Shown: one piece after another, positions 28,116-37,458 of the stretch
Layout: each line of letters starts with the position of its first letter
How positions within the stretch are numbered: position 1 is the first letter of the stretch
Source: JAPPKS01 sp963667895
Lineage (GTDB): Bacteria; Poribacteria; WGA-4E; PCPOR2b
Direction of reading: 5' to 3'
Assembly: GCA_965223985.1 (NCBI GenBank)
Contig: OZ245030.1
Span: forward strand, 3,782,001-3,846,000
Length of the DNA stretch: 64,000 nucleotides
Made by a program: the position numbers and the translations under genes
The notes under the pieces: generated by a model
The model's database searches: none
Seen by the model: the letters and a program-made list of their open reading frames with translations, nothing else
Told to the model about the DNA's origin: nothing

Positions 28116-29707
28116 CGGCAACCGTCAGTTCAAAGGGGGCATTGGTGGCTAGATGGAATGAGCAAGTCAAGGTTGGGCTTGTCGCTGTCATCGGTGTGGC
28201 TTTACTTATCGTTTTGCTTTTCAATGCCTCGAATTGGCCGTGGAGTGTGAGTGGCGACCTGTTACGCGTCCAATTTGGGGCTCTCAATGACCTTCACGTA
28301 GGTGCTGGGGTTCATCTGTCAGGTGTGAAGATTGGCAGAGTCACGGGGGTTGTGCTTAAAGCGGACGAAAATAAAATTGAAGTCCAAATGCGAGCCAAGA
28401 AGGCGTTTCAGCGGTTGCGTCAGGGCTGTAGAGTCAGGATTGGTACAATCGGATTTGTGGGTGAAAGCTACATTGACATTAGGAACGGTCCAGTCGGCAA
28501 TCCACCCTTACAACCGGAAGACCTCCCTTTAGTTGGCGAAGACCCACGGAGTATCGTAGACCTCCTTGAAATCGCCGAACAAGCTGTCACGCAAGCGACA
28601 CAGGTTGCCCAGTCCGCCCATGCACTAATCGAATTGAATCAAACCGGCGTCAGTGAGGCAATCACAGAGGTTCGTGAATTGGCTAAGCAAACCAGCGCGG
28701 CTTTAGAAACGGTCGTCAAAAACACGGAAAAATCCGTGGGAACCCTTAATCGACTTGCTTCCGATAATGACTTCCGCTTGCAACAAGTCTTTACCCGGTT
28801 GAATCGCTTGCTTGAACAGTTGGAAAGCGATTCCTTAGCACTCACCAGTGATGCGGGAGATATTGCACAGTCCGTGCTTAGTTTAATCAACCGCAACTCG
28901 GGGACGGTTGATGAGATTATTGATGACTTACACGTGAGTTCTTCCAATTTTCGAAAAACGTCCCAAAATCTGCACGCTGATCTCTCCGCACTAAAATCTG
29001 AGATGTCGAATCTCATTCTCAAAAGCAAGGAAGTTGTTGACGCTGAAGCTCCAAAAGTTGACCGACTGCTAGAAAATCTTACTGCCATCACTGGTGGTTT
29101 GGATGGGCTGCGGGAGAACTTTGCCCAATTGCTGGATAAAGTGCAAAGTGGGGAGGGCAGTGTTGCAGCGTTAATCAACAGACCGGATGCGCTTAACGAA
29201 GCACAAGATGTGTTGCAAACGGCGGATGAAACAATTGTCGAGATCAGAGACCTGTTCCAGGCATTAAATGAAAAGTCTGAAAGATTCAAGGCTCCAGATG
29301 TGGCTTGGGATTACGAACTCCGATATGTAAGCCTCGAAGAGCACCTCCATAACGAGCTGGCGGTTCTGTTATTGCCCGCCCATAATCAGCGGTTTCGATT
29401 GGGCTTTGGCGTCCGTGAGGAAGATGTGAAGTTTGAATTTCAATACGGTTATGATTTCAACGACCATTTGCGCGGGCGCTTGGGGTTCATGCGTTCAACG
29501 GTCGGGGTGGGGTTTGATGTATGGTTGCTCTCGAAAAAACTCGGTATCGCTCTTGAAGGGACTCGCTTGACAAGTAATCGACCCGAACTCTATGCGGAAT
29601 TGTCATGGCGGGTTTTTCCTTATGGACATCTGATTATCGGCGCAGAGAACCTGACCGATGATATCCGTTACACAGCCGGATTTCGGCTTTCAGCAAGAAG
29701 TTGGTAA
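28112..29707 (+). CDS. mlaD: MlaD-like MCE-domain protein with long C-terminal extension
   Basis: A 531-residue protein with one N-terminal transmembrane helix (VGLVAVIGVALLIVLLFNA) and an MCE domain (about residues 50-150; LNDLHVGAGVHLSGVKIGRV, GFVGESYIDI). Classical MlaD is about 180 residues. Here a long heptad-rich coiled coil (about 150-400) follows, and the last 130 residues form alternating strands ending in AELSWRVFPYGHLIIGAENL...RYTAGFRLSARSW, which looks like a membrane-facing beta-barrel or beta-sheet end. The whole could span the periplasm, as proposed for PqiB/LetB and needle-like MCE proteins. Start overlaps mlaF by 4 bases. Confidence 0.85.
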   Translation: MTATVSSKGALVARWNEQVKVGLVAVIGVALLIVLLFNASNWPWSVSGDLLRVQFGALNDLHVGAGVHLSGVKIGRVTGVVLKADENKIEVQMRAKKAFQRLRQGCRVRIGTIGFVGESYIDIRNGPVGNPPLQPEDLPLVGEDPRSIVDLLEIAEQAVTQATQVAQSAHALIELNQTGVSEAITEVRELAKQTSAALETVVKNTEKSVGTLNRLASDNDFRLQQVFTRLNRLLEQLESDSLALTSDAGDIAQSVLSLINRNSGTVDEIIDDLHVSSSNFRKTSQNLHADLSALKSEMSNLILKSKEVVDAEAPKVDRLLENLTAITGGLDGLRENFAQLLDKVQSGEGSVAALINRPDALNEAQDVLQTADETIVEIRDLFQALNEKSERFKAPDVAWDYELRYVSLEEHLHNELAVLLLPAHNQRFRLGFGVREEDVKFEFQYGYDFNDHLRGRLGFMRSTVGVGFDVWLLSKKLGIALEGTRLTSNRPELYAELSWRVFPYGHLIIGAENLTDDIRYTAGFRLSARSW

Positions 29708-29772
29708 CGGACTGACACACGGCTCAATGTCAAAAACCATCAAATGGCATTCATCTTGCACTAATCCCTAAA

Positions 29773-31137
29773 ATGTCTAAAGAACGTCGCCAATTCGTTT
29801 GTCGTGAGTGTGGCCATAGCTCAGTTAAATGGCTCGGCCGCTGCCCAGCGTGTGAGCAGTGGAATTCCTTAGTAGAGGAAGTCCAGAAAATTTCACCGCC
29901 AAAGACACCGCATCGACACTTGGGTCAACCGACGAGTCTTCCAGAGCCGATTACGCAAATCACCGCAAGTGAGGAAGATCGCCTCCTAACAGGCATTGGG
30001 GAATTTGATCGGGTACTTGGTGGCGGGTTTGTGCCGGGGTCTGTCGTCCTCATTGGTGGAGATCCAGGTATTGGAAAATCCACACTCTTGTTACAAGCAA
30101 GTGACGCCCTTAGCCGTATCTATGGGAGTGTGCTCTATGTTTCCGGTGAGGAGTCCGTCACCCAGATGAAGTTGAGGGCAAACCGTCTTGGCATTACTTC
30201 TGATTCTCTGTATGTTTTATGTGAAAATAATCTTGAACAAATTGAAGCGCAAATTGCGTCGCTTCAGCCCTATATTGTCATTATTGATTCCATTCAAGCT
30301 GTATACGTTCCGGAAGTACAATCAGCGCCCGGCAGCATCAATCAGGTTCGTGAGAGTGCAGTACAACTGCTGATTACAGCCAAAAACAAAAACGTCCCTA
30401 TCGTGCTCGTTGGACATGTGACCAAAGACGGGGCTTTAGCAGGCCCCCGCGTTTTGGAACATATGGTGGATACAGTTCTTTATTTTGAGGGCGAAAACCG
30501 GCTCATTTACCGTGTACTGCGCGCCGTCAAAAACCGGTTTGGATCGACCAACGAAATCGGTATTTTTGAAATGTTGAGCAACGGGCTAGTTGAGGTCAAG
30601 AATCCATCAGCGTTATTCATTAGTGAGCGACAGGAAAATACCTCTGGGTCGGTTGTCGTATCGAGCATTGAGGGAACTCGCCCTCTACTCTTGGAGCTTC
30701 AAGCTCTGGTTTCACCCGCAAGCTCCGGGATTCCGCGCAATACCGCTACAGGGGTGGACCGTCATCGCATTGCTCTGCTAATCGCTGTGCTGCAGAAGCG
30801 GGTGGGGCTTGACATTGGCGGGTCGGATGTCTTTGTCAATATCACCGGCGGTATGCGGTTGGATGAGCCGGGGATTGACCTTGGCACTGCTATCGCAATA
30901 ACATCGAACCATCGGGACATCGCTATAGATCCACGCACTGTGATCATCGGAGAGGTCGGTTTGGGCGGTGAAGTTCGTCCCGTTACACAGATTGAGAAGC
31001 GGTTGGGAGAGGCTGCAAAGTTGGGCTTTAATCGGGCGATTTTCCCCGAATACAACCGCAAAAACTTGGAGTTAAGGCAAGACATTAACTTAGTTGGAGT
31101 GAAAGATCTTTATGGCGCACTCAGCGCATTACTATAA
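29773..31137 (+). CDS. radA: DNA repair protein RadA (Sms)
   Basis: A 454-residue RadA. The N-terminal zinc finger is CRECGHSSVKWLGRCPACEQW; the RecA-like core has Walker A GGDPGIGKSTLL, YVSGEES, and the RadA-specific KNRFG (VKNRFGSTNEIGIFEM). The C-terminal Lon-protease-like domain has DVFVNITGGMRLDEPGIDLG with the catalytic residues absent, as usual. RadA is a branch-migration helicase in homologous recombination and transformation. It follows mlaD by 65 bases. Confidence 0.95.
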   Translation: MSKERRQFVCRECGHSSVKWLGRCPACEQWNSLVEEVQKISPPKTPHRHLGQPTSLPEPITQITASEEDRLLTGIGEFDRVLGGGFVPGSVVLIGGDPGIGKSTLLLQASDALSRIYGSVLYVSGEESVTQMKLRANRLGITSDSLYVLCENNLEQIEAQIASLQPYIVIIDSIQAVYVPEVQSAPGSINQVRESAVQLLITAKNKNVPIVLVGHVTKDGALAGPRVLEHMVDTVLYFEGENRLIYRVLRAVKNRFGSTNEIGIFEMLSNGLVEVKNPSALFISERQENTSGSVVVSSIEGTRPLLLELQALVSPASSGIPRNTATGVDRHRIALLIAVLQKRVGLDIGGSDVFVNITGGMRLDEPGIDLGTAIAITSNHRDIAIDPRTVIIGEVGLGGEVRPVTQIEKRLGEAAKLGFNRAIFPEYNRKNLELRQDINLVGVKDLYGALSALL

Positions 31138-31172
31138 AAAATATCATAATTATATGAAAGTGGGTGACTCCG

Positions 31173-32210
31173 ATGCAAATTTGGTTCATCCGGGCTTCCT
31201 TTATTTTATTTGGTGCAATTATTGGCTTTATCACGGGAGATTTGAAGGGAGTCGGCACGGGTCTTGTCCTAGCTGTCGCCTTAGTCGGTGCCGAATCATT
31301 AATACGGCGTCCAATGTTACGGGATCTTTTCGCTTGTCTGGTTGGATTGGTATTTGGGTTGATTGTGGCTGTCCTAATTATTTATATCGTTTCCCAAACA
31401 ACAAATGTCACAAATTTTGTCAAAGCCTGTATTGCGTTTTTATTCGGTTATGCAGGAGTGATGATTATCTATCGAAGACGAGAAGCTTTTGGCTTGTTTT
31501 CTCTAACGGCACAGGGGCTCCAATCCAATTCTCCGGCTTTCAAGATTCTAGACACGAGTGTTATTATTGATGGACGAATACGTGACATCTGCGACACAGG
31601 TTTTATTGATGGAATCGTTGTGGTTCCGCGATTTGTACTGAATGAGCTGCAACATATCGCCGATTCTCCGGACCCGCTTCGCCGAAACAAGGGCAGACGT
31701 GGTTTCGAGATTTTGGAAGATTTGCAGCGGAATCCGAACATCAATGTTGAGATGACCGAGGACGATTTCCCCGATGTCGCAGAAGTTGATGCAAAGCTGG
31801 TTCATCTCGCTCGGAAGATCCAAGCGAAAATTATTACGAACGACTTCAACTTGAATAAGGTCGCTGAACTTCAAGGTGTAACCGTTCTCAACATCAACGT
31901 GCTCGCAAATGCAATTCGCCCAATTGTCGTGGCTGGTGAAGTGATTAGGGTACGTGTCATCCGCGATGGCAAAGAACCGAATCAAGGCGTTGGTTATCTT
32001 GATGACGGAACGATGGTTATTGTTGAAAACGGCAAACACTACATTGGACAGACCGTTGAAGTGGTTATCACTCAAGCTTTGCAAACCAGTGCAGGTCGAA
32101 TGATTTTTAGTCGCCGGAAGCTCGGTGAAACGGATCGTGATGAATCGGAAGGTGAGCGTTCTTATTCCCGCAGCTGGCAGCGGAAATCGGATGGGACATC
32201 GTCGTACTAA
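31173..32210 (+). CDS. PIN/TRAM domain membrane protein (YacL type)
   Basis: About 345 residues. Four hydrophobic segments (residues 1-100; FILFGAIIGFITGDL and following) anchor it. The PIN nuclease domain starts ILDTSVIIDGRIRDICDTG and keeps the acidic residues through IITNDFNLNKVAEL; a C-terminal TRAM domain (VIRVRVIRDGKEPNQGVGYLDDGTMVIVE) suggests RNA binding. Bacillus YacL has the same layout. The ATG at 31173 follows GGGTGA and is preferred over the GTG at 31164. Its end overlaps ispD by about 70 bases. This order (radA, yacL, ispD, ispF, cysS) is shared with Gram-positive genomes. Confidence 0.87.
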   Translation: MQIWFIRASFILFGAIIGFITGDLKGVGTGLVLAVALVGAESLIRRPMLRDLFACLVGLVFGLIVAVLIIYIVSQTTNVTNFVKACIAFLFGYAGVMIIYRRREAFGLFSLTAQGLQSNSPAFKILDTSVIIDGRIRDICDTGFIDGIVVVPRFVLNELQHIADSPDPLRRNKGRRGFEILEDLQRNPNINVEMTEDDFPDVAEVDAKLVHLARKIQAKIITNDFNLNKVAELQGVTVLNINVLANAIRPIVVAGEVIRVRVIRDGKEPNQGVGYLDDGTMVIVENGKHYIGQTVEVVITQALQTSAGRMIFSRRKLGETDRDESEGERSYSRSWQRKSDGTSSY

Positions 32211-32838
32211 AAAACCGTATCTGCAACTGCTGGGCAAACCAATTCTCACTCATACGATTAGCGTCTTCGATCGAAATCCTGTTGTGAATAGGATTCATGT
32301 AATCGTCAATCCATCAGATTTTGAGTTGTGCCAGTCAGTTGCGATAGTCCCATACAGTTTCCAGAAGGTTGCAGATCTTATTCCCGGTGGGGAAACACGA
32401 CAAGATTCTATTTTCAATGGCTTGCAGTCACTTCCTAGCGATGCTGATTTTGTCATCGTGCATGATGGAGTTCGTCCTTTTGTCACTGACGATATAATTG
32501 ACTCCTGTCTTGAAGCAGCCGGTGAATGGGGAGCGGCGGTTGCTGCTGTACCTGTCAAAGATACTATCAAGGTTGTGGATGCAGATAGGTTCATCGTTGA
32601 TACCCCGAATAGGAGCAGACTTTGGGCAGTGCAGACCCCCCAGTCCTTCAGAAAAGATTTGCTGTTGGAAGCACACCAATGGGCTCGACGGACGGGGCTG
32701 GATGCAACTGATGACGCTGCACTCGTTGAACAACTCGGTTTCAGGGTGAGATTGATAGCGGGGAGCCATCGCAACTTAAAAATTACAACCGCAGAGGATC
32801 TTCTCATCGCTGAAGCGCTGAGTACCGTGGTTGGCTGA
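32140..32838 (+). CDS. ispD: 2-C-methyl-D-erythritol 4-phosphate cytidylyltransferase
   Basis: About 232 residues. The N-terminal nucleotide-binding signature is VLIPAAGSGNRMGHRRTKKPYL (AAG-x-G-x-RM and the downstream Lys). The middle has DFVIVHDGVRPFV and VPVKDTIKVV, and the C-terminus AVQTPQSFRKDLLLEAH and TDDAALVE. It makes CDP-ME in the non-mevalonate isoprenoid pathway. The ATG at 32140 is chosen; it lies within the end of the preceding PIN/TRAM gene. The next gene, ispF, acts two steps later in the same pathway. Confidence 0.93.
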   Translation: MNRKVSVLIPAAGSGNRMGHRRTKKPYLQLLGKPILTHTISVFDRNPVVNRIHVIVNPSDFELCQSVAIVPYSFQKVADLIPGGETRQDSIFNGLQSLPSDADFVIVHDGVRPFVTDDIIDSCLEAAGEWGAAVAAVPVKDTIKVVDADRFIVDTPNRSRLWAVQTPQSFRKDLLLEAHQWARRTGLDATDDAALVEQLGFRVRLIAGSHRNLKITTAEDLLIAEALSTVVG

Positions 32839-32857
32839 CCAGCTTCAACTCAAAGAT

Positions 32858-33331
32858 ATGCGTGTCGGAATTGGCTACGACGTCCACCGGCTGGTGGAAA
32901 ATCGAAGATTGATTTTAGGAGGTGTTCAGATTCCCTTTGCACAAGGTCTCTTGGGGCACTCCGACGCTGATGTATTGACACACGCGATTTGTGACGCAAT
33001 ATTGGGAGCAGCGGGACTGGGCGACATTGGCGTACATTTTCCCGACACAGATGCGGCATATGCTGATATCAATAGCCTTGTTTTGTTGAAGCAGGTCAAA
33101 GTGTTGGTCGATCAGGATTACGCAGTCCAAAATGTAGACAGCACCGTTATTGCCGAACGTCCAAAGCTTGCCGCTTACATCCCTAAAATGCGCCAGCAGC
33201 TCGCTGATACATTATCGGTATCCGCGGATCGGATCAATATTAAAGCCACTACATCAGAGGGACTGGGATTCATAGGCGAGGAGAAAGCAATCGCCGCGCA
33301 AGCGATTGTCAGCTTAAATGTTAGGCGTTAG
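32858..33331 (+). CDS. ispF: 2-C-methyl-D-erythritol 2,4-cyclodiphosphate synthase
   Basis: A 157-residue trimeric enzyme. Zinc ligands are in MRVGIGYDVHRL (Asp and His) and the downstream HSDADVLTHAICDAILGAAGLGDIG; DVDSTVIAERPKL-like VQNVDSTVIAERPKL and ATTSEGLGFIGEEKAIAAQA complete the signature. It cyclises CDP-ME 2-phosphate to MEcPP. The ATG at 32858 gives the conserved N-terminus; an alternative TTG at 32831 would overlap ispD by 8 bases. Together with ispD it forms a translationally linked pair. Confidence 0.94.
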   Translation: MRVGIGYDVHRLVENRRLILGGVQIPFAQGLLGHSDADVLTHAICDAILGAAGLGDIGVHFPDTDAAYADINSLVLLKQVKVLVDQDYAVQNVDSTVIAERPKLAAYIPKMRQQLADTLSVSADRINIKATTSEGLGFIGEEKAIAAQAIVSLNVRR

Positions 33332-33401
33332 ATATTCGGATACAACTTCGCACCTCTCCAATACCTGACACGTTAAAACGAACCTGTAAATTGGAAAGAC
33401 A

Positions 33402-34868
33402 TTGGCATTAAGAATTTATAACTCTCTTACGAGACGGTTGGAAGAATTTACCCCTTTGCAAAAGGGAAAAGTGCAGATGTATACCTGTGGTCCTACCGTC
33501 TACGATTACTTTCACATCGGTAACGCTCGTACATTCCTCGTCTCCGATGTTGTTCGTCGGTATCTCGAATATCAAGGCTACCAAGTCAAACTGGTTCAGA
33601 ACCTAACGGACATTGACGACAAGATTATCAATCGCGCAAATGAAAGAGGAATTGACGCGAAACAACTTGCTCAGAAATATGCTGCAGCTTACTTTGAAGA
33701 CTCACAACAGCTTGGGATTCGTCCTGCTGATGTTCATCCCAGAGCAACGGAACATGTGCCGGAGATTATCGAGTTGCTTCAGACGTTGATTGATAAAGGT
33801 GCTGCATATGAACGAGACGGTGATTTGTATTACCGTGTCAACCGTTTCCCTGACTATGGCAAGCTTTCGAATCGAGATGTTGAGGATGTGCGCCCCGGAG
33901 CCCGAGTTGCAGTGGATGAACGGAAAGAGGATCCGCGCGATTTCGATCTCTGGAAGATGGCTAAACCCGGCGAACCGTGGTGGGATAGCCCATGGGGGCG
34001 AGGACGACCGGGATGGCATATCGAGTGTTCAGCAATGGCGATGAAGCATCTCGGTGAAACTATTGATGTGCACGCAGGAGGGCAAGACCTCCAATTTCCA
34101 CATCATGAGAATGAGATTGCCCAGAGCGAATTAGCAACGGGAAAGCAGTTTGCCCGCTACTGGCTGCACATTGCGTTCTTGAGAGCTGGTGGAAGGAGAA
34201 TGGGAAAATCCGAGCATAATTTCATTCTTGTGCGCGATGCACTTCGGGATTATTCTCCCGAAGCAATCCGTCACTTCCTTATTTCCGCTCAATATCGCCA
34301 TCCACTTGATTACAACGACACGAGTTTGCAGGAATCGAGTAGCGCCATTCGGCGATTGAACAACTGTCTGGTTGAGTTGAGACAATATCAAGACCACCAA
34401 CAAAAAATACCTCTTAATGAAGCTGAGCTCAGTGAACCGGAAATCGCTTTGATCGAATCTACCAATGCCATGTCCGAAAATTTTATGGCAGCAATGGATG
34501 ATGATTTTAACACCGCCGGAGCAATGGGCGCGATTTTCAAATTAGTGGGTGACGTCAACCTTTTCCTCGCTGCAACAGAGACTAACCCATCGAATCTGAG
34601 AAAAATGGCGCTTAGAAACGCGTACCGTAGCCTCAGTGAGTTATGCGGGGTGCTGGGAATTAATTCTCAGAGAACCGCTTTGCGCGGTGAGCACACCGTG
34701 TTGGTTGAGCAGTTGATGGAACTCATTGTGGAGGTTCGTCAAGAGGCGCGGAGACGTAAAGATTGGGAAATGTCGGATAAGATTCGTGATCGGTTAACGC
34801 AACTGAACATTGAACTGAAGGATTCCCGATTGGGAACAACCTGGCAACACAACGATGCAACAATTTGA
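33402..34868 (+). CDS. cysS: Cysteine--tRNA ligase
   Basis: A 488-residue class I synthetase. The zinc cysteine and HIGH motif are in MYTCGPTVYDYFHIGNARTFLV; the other zinc ligands lie in GWHIECSAMA and HHENEIAQSE. The KMSKS loop reads RMGKSEHNF rather than KMSKS. The C-terminal DALR-like domain is present. It charges tRNA-Cys. TTG is the start, with GGAAAGAC just upstream. It follows ispF by 70 bases, an arrangement common in Firmicutes-like gene order. Confidence 0.94.
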   Translation: MALRIYNSLTRRLEEFTPLQKGKVQMYTCGPTVYDYFHIGNARTFLVSDVVRRYLEYQGYQVKLVQNLTDIDDKIINRANERGIDAKQLAQKYAAAYFEDSQQLGIRPADVHPRATEHVPEIIELLQTLIDKGAAYERDGDLYYRVNRFPDYGKLSNRDVEDVRPGARVAVDERKEDPRDFDLWKMAKPGEPWWDSPWGRGRPGWHIECSAMAMKHLGETIDVHAGGQDLQFPHHENEIAQSELATGKQFARYWLHIAFLRAGGRRMGKSEHNFILVRDALRDYSPEAIRHFLISAQYRHPLDYNDTSLQESSSAIRRLNNCLVELRQYQDHQQKIPLNEAELSEPEIALIESTNAMSENFMAAMDDDFNTAGAMGAIFKLVGDVNLFLAATETNPSNLRKMALRNAYRSLSELCGVLGINSQRTALRGEHTVLVEQLMELIVEVRQEARRRKDWEMSDKIRDRLTQLNIELKDSRLGTTWQHNDATI

Positions 34869-34897
34869 TACTCACACCAAATACATAAAGGAGTGTA

Positions 34898-35518
34898 ATG
34901 ACGATGTACCGCTTTATACCTATATTGTTGGTTTGTCTATCTGGCTGTAATATTGCTAGCAAGCTAGTGTCCAAGCAAGAACTCAGTGAAAACTATGCTC
35001 TGATGGATGGGGTAAGGGCGACAACCCCTGAAATGATTGATGGGAATGTGAGAACAGTTGGGGAAGCAGCATTGCCTGAAGGTGCCGAAGGAGCGTTCGG
35101 AATGTCGCCCGCAACCGAAGCGCTTATTACCCTGCCCGAAAAAAAGGTGATTAGCCGAATTGTGATCCATTCAAAGAATTTGAAGGAATTTGACGTGTGG
35201 GCGGATAAGGGAAACAATGATTGGGTAGTGCTTAAGGAGATTAAGAGCGCCAAGTCAAATCCGATCGCGCTCTCAGGACTACGAGCACATTTTCCTACGG
35301 ACAGAATCCGCATCCGTGTGTTAGGTACAACGGATGATGCTGAATTGCGGCGCCGAGAGAGAGCGCGAGGCGGTTTTCAGGCAGTAGGATTCGGCTACCG
35401 TCGAGCCCCGGGTAAGTTTTATGAGATTGAACTCTACGGCTATAAGTCAGCTGAGGGAACCGAAGTGAAACAGGAACTAGAAGATCGAGAACAGGAATTG
35501 GATGACCTCTTGAAATAA
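34898..35518 (+). CDS. Hypothetical lipoprotein with discoidin-like fold
   Basis: A 206-residue protein with a lipoprotein signal: YRFIPILLVCLSGCNIAS, lipobox LSGC. The mature part has the strand order of F5/8-type (discoidin) domains: a surrogate TPEMIDGNVRT loop, LPEKKVISRIVIHSKNLKEFDVWAD, WVVLKEI and a closing GKFYEIELYGYK. Such domains bind glycans or lipids. GGAGTG precedes the ATG. It is followed 116 bases later by a second lipoprotein of the same architecture. Confidence 0.72.
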   Translation: MTMYRFIPILLVCLSGCNIASKLVSKQELSENYALMDGVRATTPEMIDGNVRTVGEAALPEGAEGAFGMSPATEALITLPEKKVISRIVIHSKNLKEFDVWADKGNNDWVVLKEIKSAKSNPIALSGLRAHFPTDRIRIRVLGTTDDAELRRRERARGGFQAVGFGYRRAPGKFYEIELYGYKSAEGTEVKQELEDREQELDDLLK

Positions 35519-35634
35519 CGTAATTTGACAATACAATCTCAACCTTTACATGTGTTAGGAATATACACTTTTTACAACAGTTGCTCAACCTATGCAGTAA
35601 GCAATTCGCAATTAGACTACAATAGGAGGAAAAC

Positions 35635-36225
35635 ATGCGTTACGCGACATCCATACTGATAATTCTGACAATGGTTTCTTGCCTCGGTTGTTTGAGTTCT
35701 TCCACCTCTTCCATCAGATGGAGCGATAACATCGCTATCTTTGCAACAGCGGACGATTCCAGGTTAAACGATGGAAACCTTTATTCGCAGGGTGAAACAA
35801 GCCCAATAAGGGATGATCCGGACAATCCCGCCTCATACGAAGAAGCTGATGAATACAGTCAGGCTGTCCTTCAATGGGGCAGGCCGCAGCAGGTGCAACG
35901 AGTTGTTATCATAGCCACGGAAGGACAACTGGAGTTTTTCGAAATCCAGTACGAAGATGAGAACGGGCAATGGAAGACTGTACGAAGTGTCAGAGATCAC
36001 ATGAGACCAGAATACAAATATATCAGCAAGGAACCCATCACAACTCGCAAAGTGCGCCTCAAGGTCCCGCGACGATGGGAGTCCCGCCGGGTGGGGGGGG
36101 AGAAAAGAAGAACCGTGACGGAGGGCGGTGCACCGGCTGTACGAGATCGAAAGATTCAAGAGATTGAAGTCTATTATGCCCTACCCCCTGAAGATTTAGA
36201 TGTACCGGAAACATCAACCCAGTGA
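35635..36225 (+). CDS. Hypothetical lipoprotein, paralogue of its neighbour
   Basis: A 196-residue lipoprotein: SILIILTMVSCLGCLSS (LGC lipobox). Like the preceding protein it has a surrogate loop rich in Asp (ADDSRLNDGNLYS), strands VQRVVIIATEGQLEFFEIQYEDENGQW and the closing RKIQEIEVYYAL, consistent with a discoidin-like domain. Sequence identity between the two is low but the layout is parallel, so I infer an old duplication. AGGAGG precedes the ATG. The two may be surface-displayed recognition proteins. Confidence 0.68.
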   Translation: MRYATSILIILTMVSCLGCLSSSTSSIRWSDNIAIFATADDSRLNDGNLYSQGETSPIRDDPDNPASYEEADEYSQAVLQWGRPQQVQRVVIIATEGQLEFFEIQYEDENGQWKTVRSVRDHMRPEYKYISKEPITTRKVRLKVPRRWESRRVGGEKRRTVTEGGAPAVRDRKIQEIEVYYALPPEDLDVPETSTQ

Positions 36226-36234
36226 GAACCGTAG

Positions 36235-37446
36235 ATGATGTTATCTGATGAAGTGAAGAGCTTGGTTCATCTCAGCATCATCCCCGGTGTTGGGAATCAA
36301 ACGATTCGATGTTTGTTGGCGGCTTTTGCAACTGCTCAAAGGGCTTTGGCTGCAACATCGGAGGAGTTAACCCAGGTTGATCGGCTGACACGCAACGCGC
36401 GGCAACGACTGATCAGCGGCAGGTCCCAGGTCTCCTTGAATCGCGAACTCGAACTCATCCAATCCCATCAATGCCACATCGTTACGTTTAAGGATGGGGC
36501 ATTTCCACCACTTCTCAAACAGATTAGCGACCCACCTCTGTTACTTTATATCAAGAGGCAGCTGCCTCCGCAAGACACGTTGAGCATCGCGATCGTGGGG
36601 TCGCGGAGTCCTACCCGCTATGGCAGAACGACCTGTCATCAACTTAGCCAGCACCTTGCAGCACGAGGGGTCACCATCGTCAGCGGGTTTGCACGCGGCA
36701 TTGATACCTCCGCGCACCGGGGTGCACTAGAAGCAGGCGGGCGAACAATCGCTGTGATGGGAAATGGATTGAGTCACATGTACCCAGAGGAAAATCGAGA
36801 CCTGGCAGATGAGATCATCGAATCCGGTGGTGCACTAATATCTGAGTTCCCGATGACAGTGCCACCGATGGCAGCCAACTTTCCGCTTCGAAATCGCGTC
36901 ATCAGCGGTCTAACTTATGGTACTCTCGTTGTTGAGGCATCCGAACGCAGCGGATCGCTGATTACCGCTCGGCTCGCTGCTGAACAAGGACGCGAAGTTT
37001 TTGCGGTGCCAGGGCCAATTTTCTCAAAGCTCTCCCAGGGCACGCATAAACTCATCAACCAGGGTGCGACGCTCATTCACTCGGTAGACGATTTTTTTGA
37101 TGAACTACCCCAGAACTACGTGAAATTGGCAGCGCCAGGAACTCCTTCCTCCCAGAGCCGCAACCAGGAGCCCCTCCCGCGTTCAACAATGAGCCATCCA
37201 CGCCAGTTGACACTGGAGAATTTGTCTCAGTCAGAGGACGGCTTGGACGAACGTCCGGCACCATCTATAGAACTGACCCCAGATGAAGGGGTAGTGCTCT
37301 CAGCAATAGATTCCCCCACCTCACACATTGATGAGATAGTTCGCGCATCGCAACTCCCGATTAACCGAGTATCCAGTATTCTCCTCACCCTTGAACTGAA
37401 AGGAATCATCGAACAGTTGCCGGGCAAACAATTTGAAAAAAAATGA
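36235..37446 (+). CDS. dprA: DNA processing protein DprA
   Basis: A 403-residue DprA. An N-terminal SAM-like region is followed by the Rossmann-type DNA-binding domain: AIVGSRSPTRYGRTTC, SGFARGIDTSAHRGALEAGGRTIAVMGNGL, NFPLRNRVISGL, VVEASERSGSLITARLAAEQGREVFAVPG and GTHKLINQGA. A linker of about 70 residues precedes a winged-helix C-domain (IDEIVRASQLPINRVSSILLTLELKG). It loads RecA onto incoming ssDNA. Present alongside comM and radA in this window. Confidence 0.94.
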   Translation: MMLSDEVKSLVHLSIIPGVGNQTIRCLLAAFATAQRALAATSEELTQVDRLTRNARQRLISGRSQVSLNRELELIQSHQCHIVTFKDGAFPPLLKQISDPPLLLYIKRQLPPQDTLSIAIVGSRSPTRYGRTTCHQLSQHLAARGVTIVSGFARGIDTSAHRGALEAGGRTIAVMGNGLSHMYPEENRDLADEIIESGGALISEFPMTVPPMAANFPLRNRVISGLTYGTLVVEASERSGSLITARLAAEQGREVFAVPGPIFSKLSQGTHKLINQGATLIHSVDDFFDELPQNYVKLAAPGTPSSQSRNQEPLPRSTMSHPRQLTLENLSQSEDGLDERPAPSIELTPDEGVVLSAIDSPTSHIDEIVRASQLPINRVSSILLTLELKGIIEQLPGKQFEKK

Positions 37447-37458
37447 GAGATTGAGATT

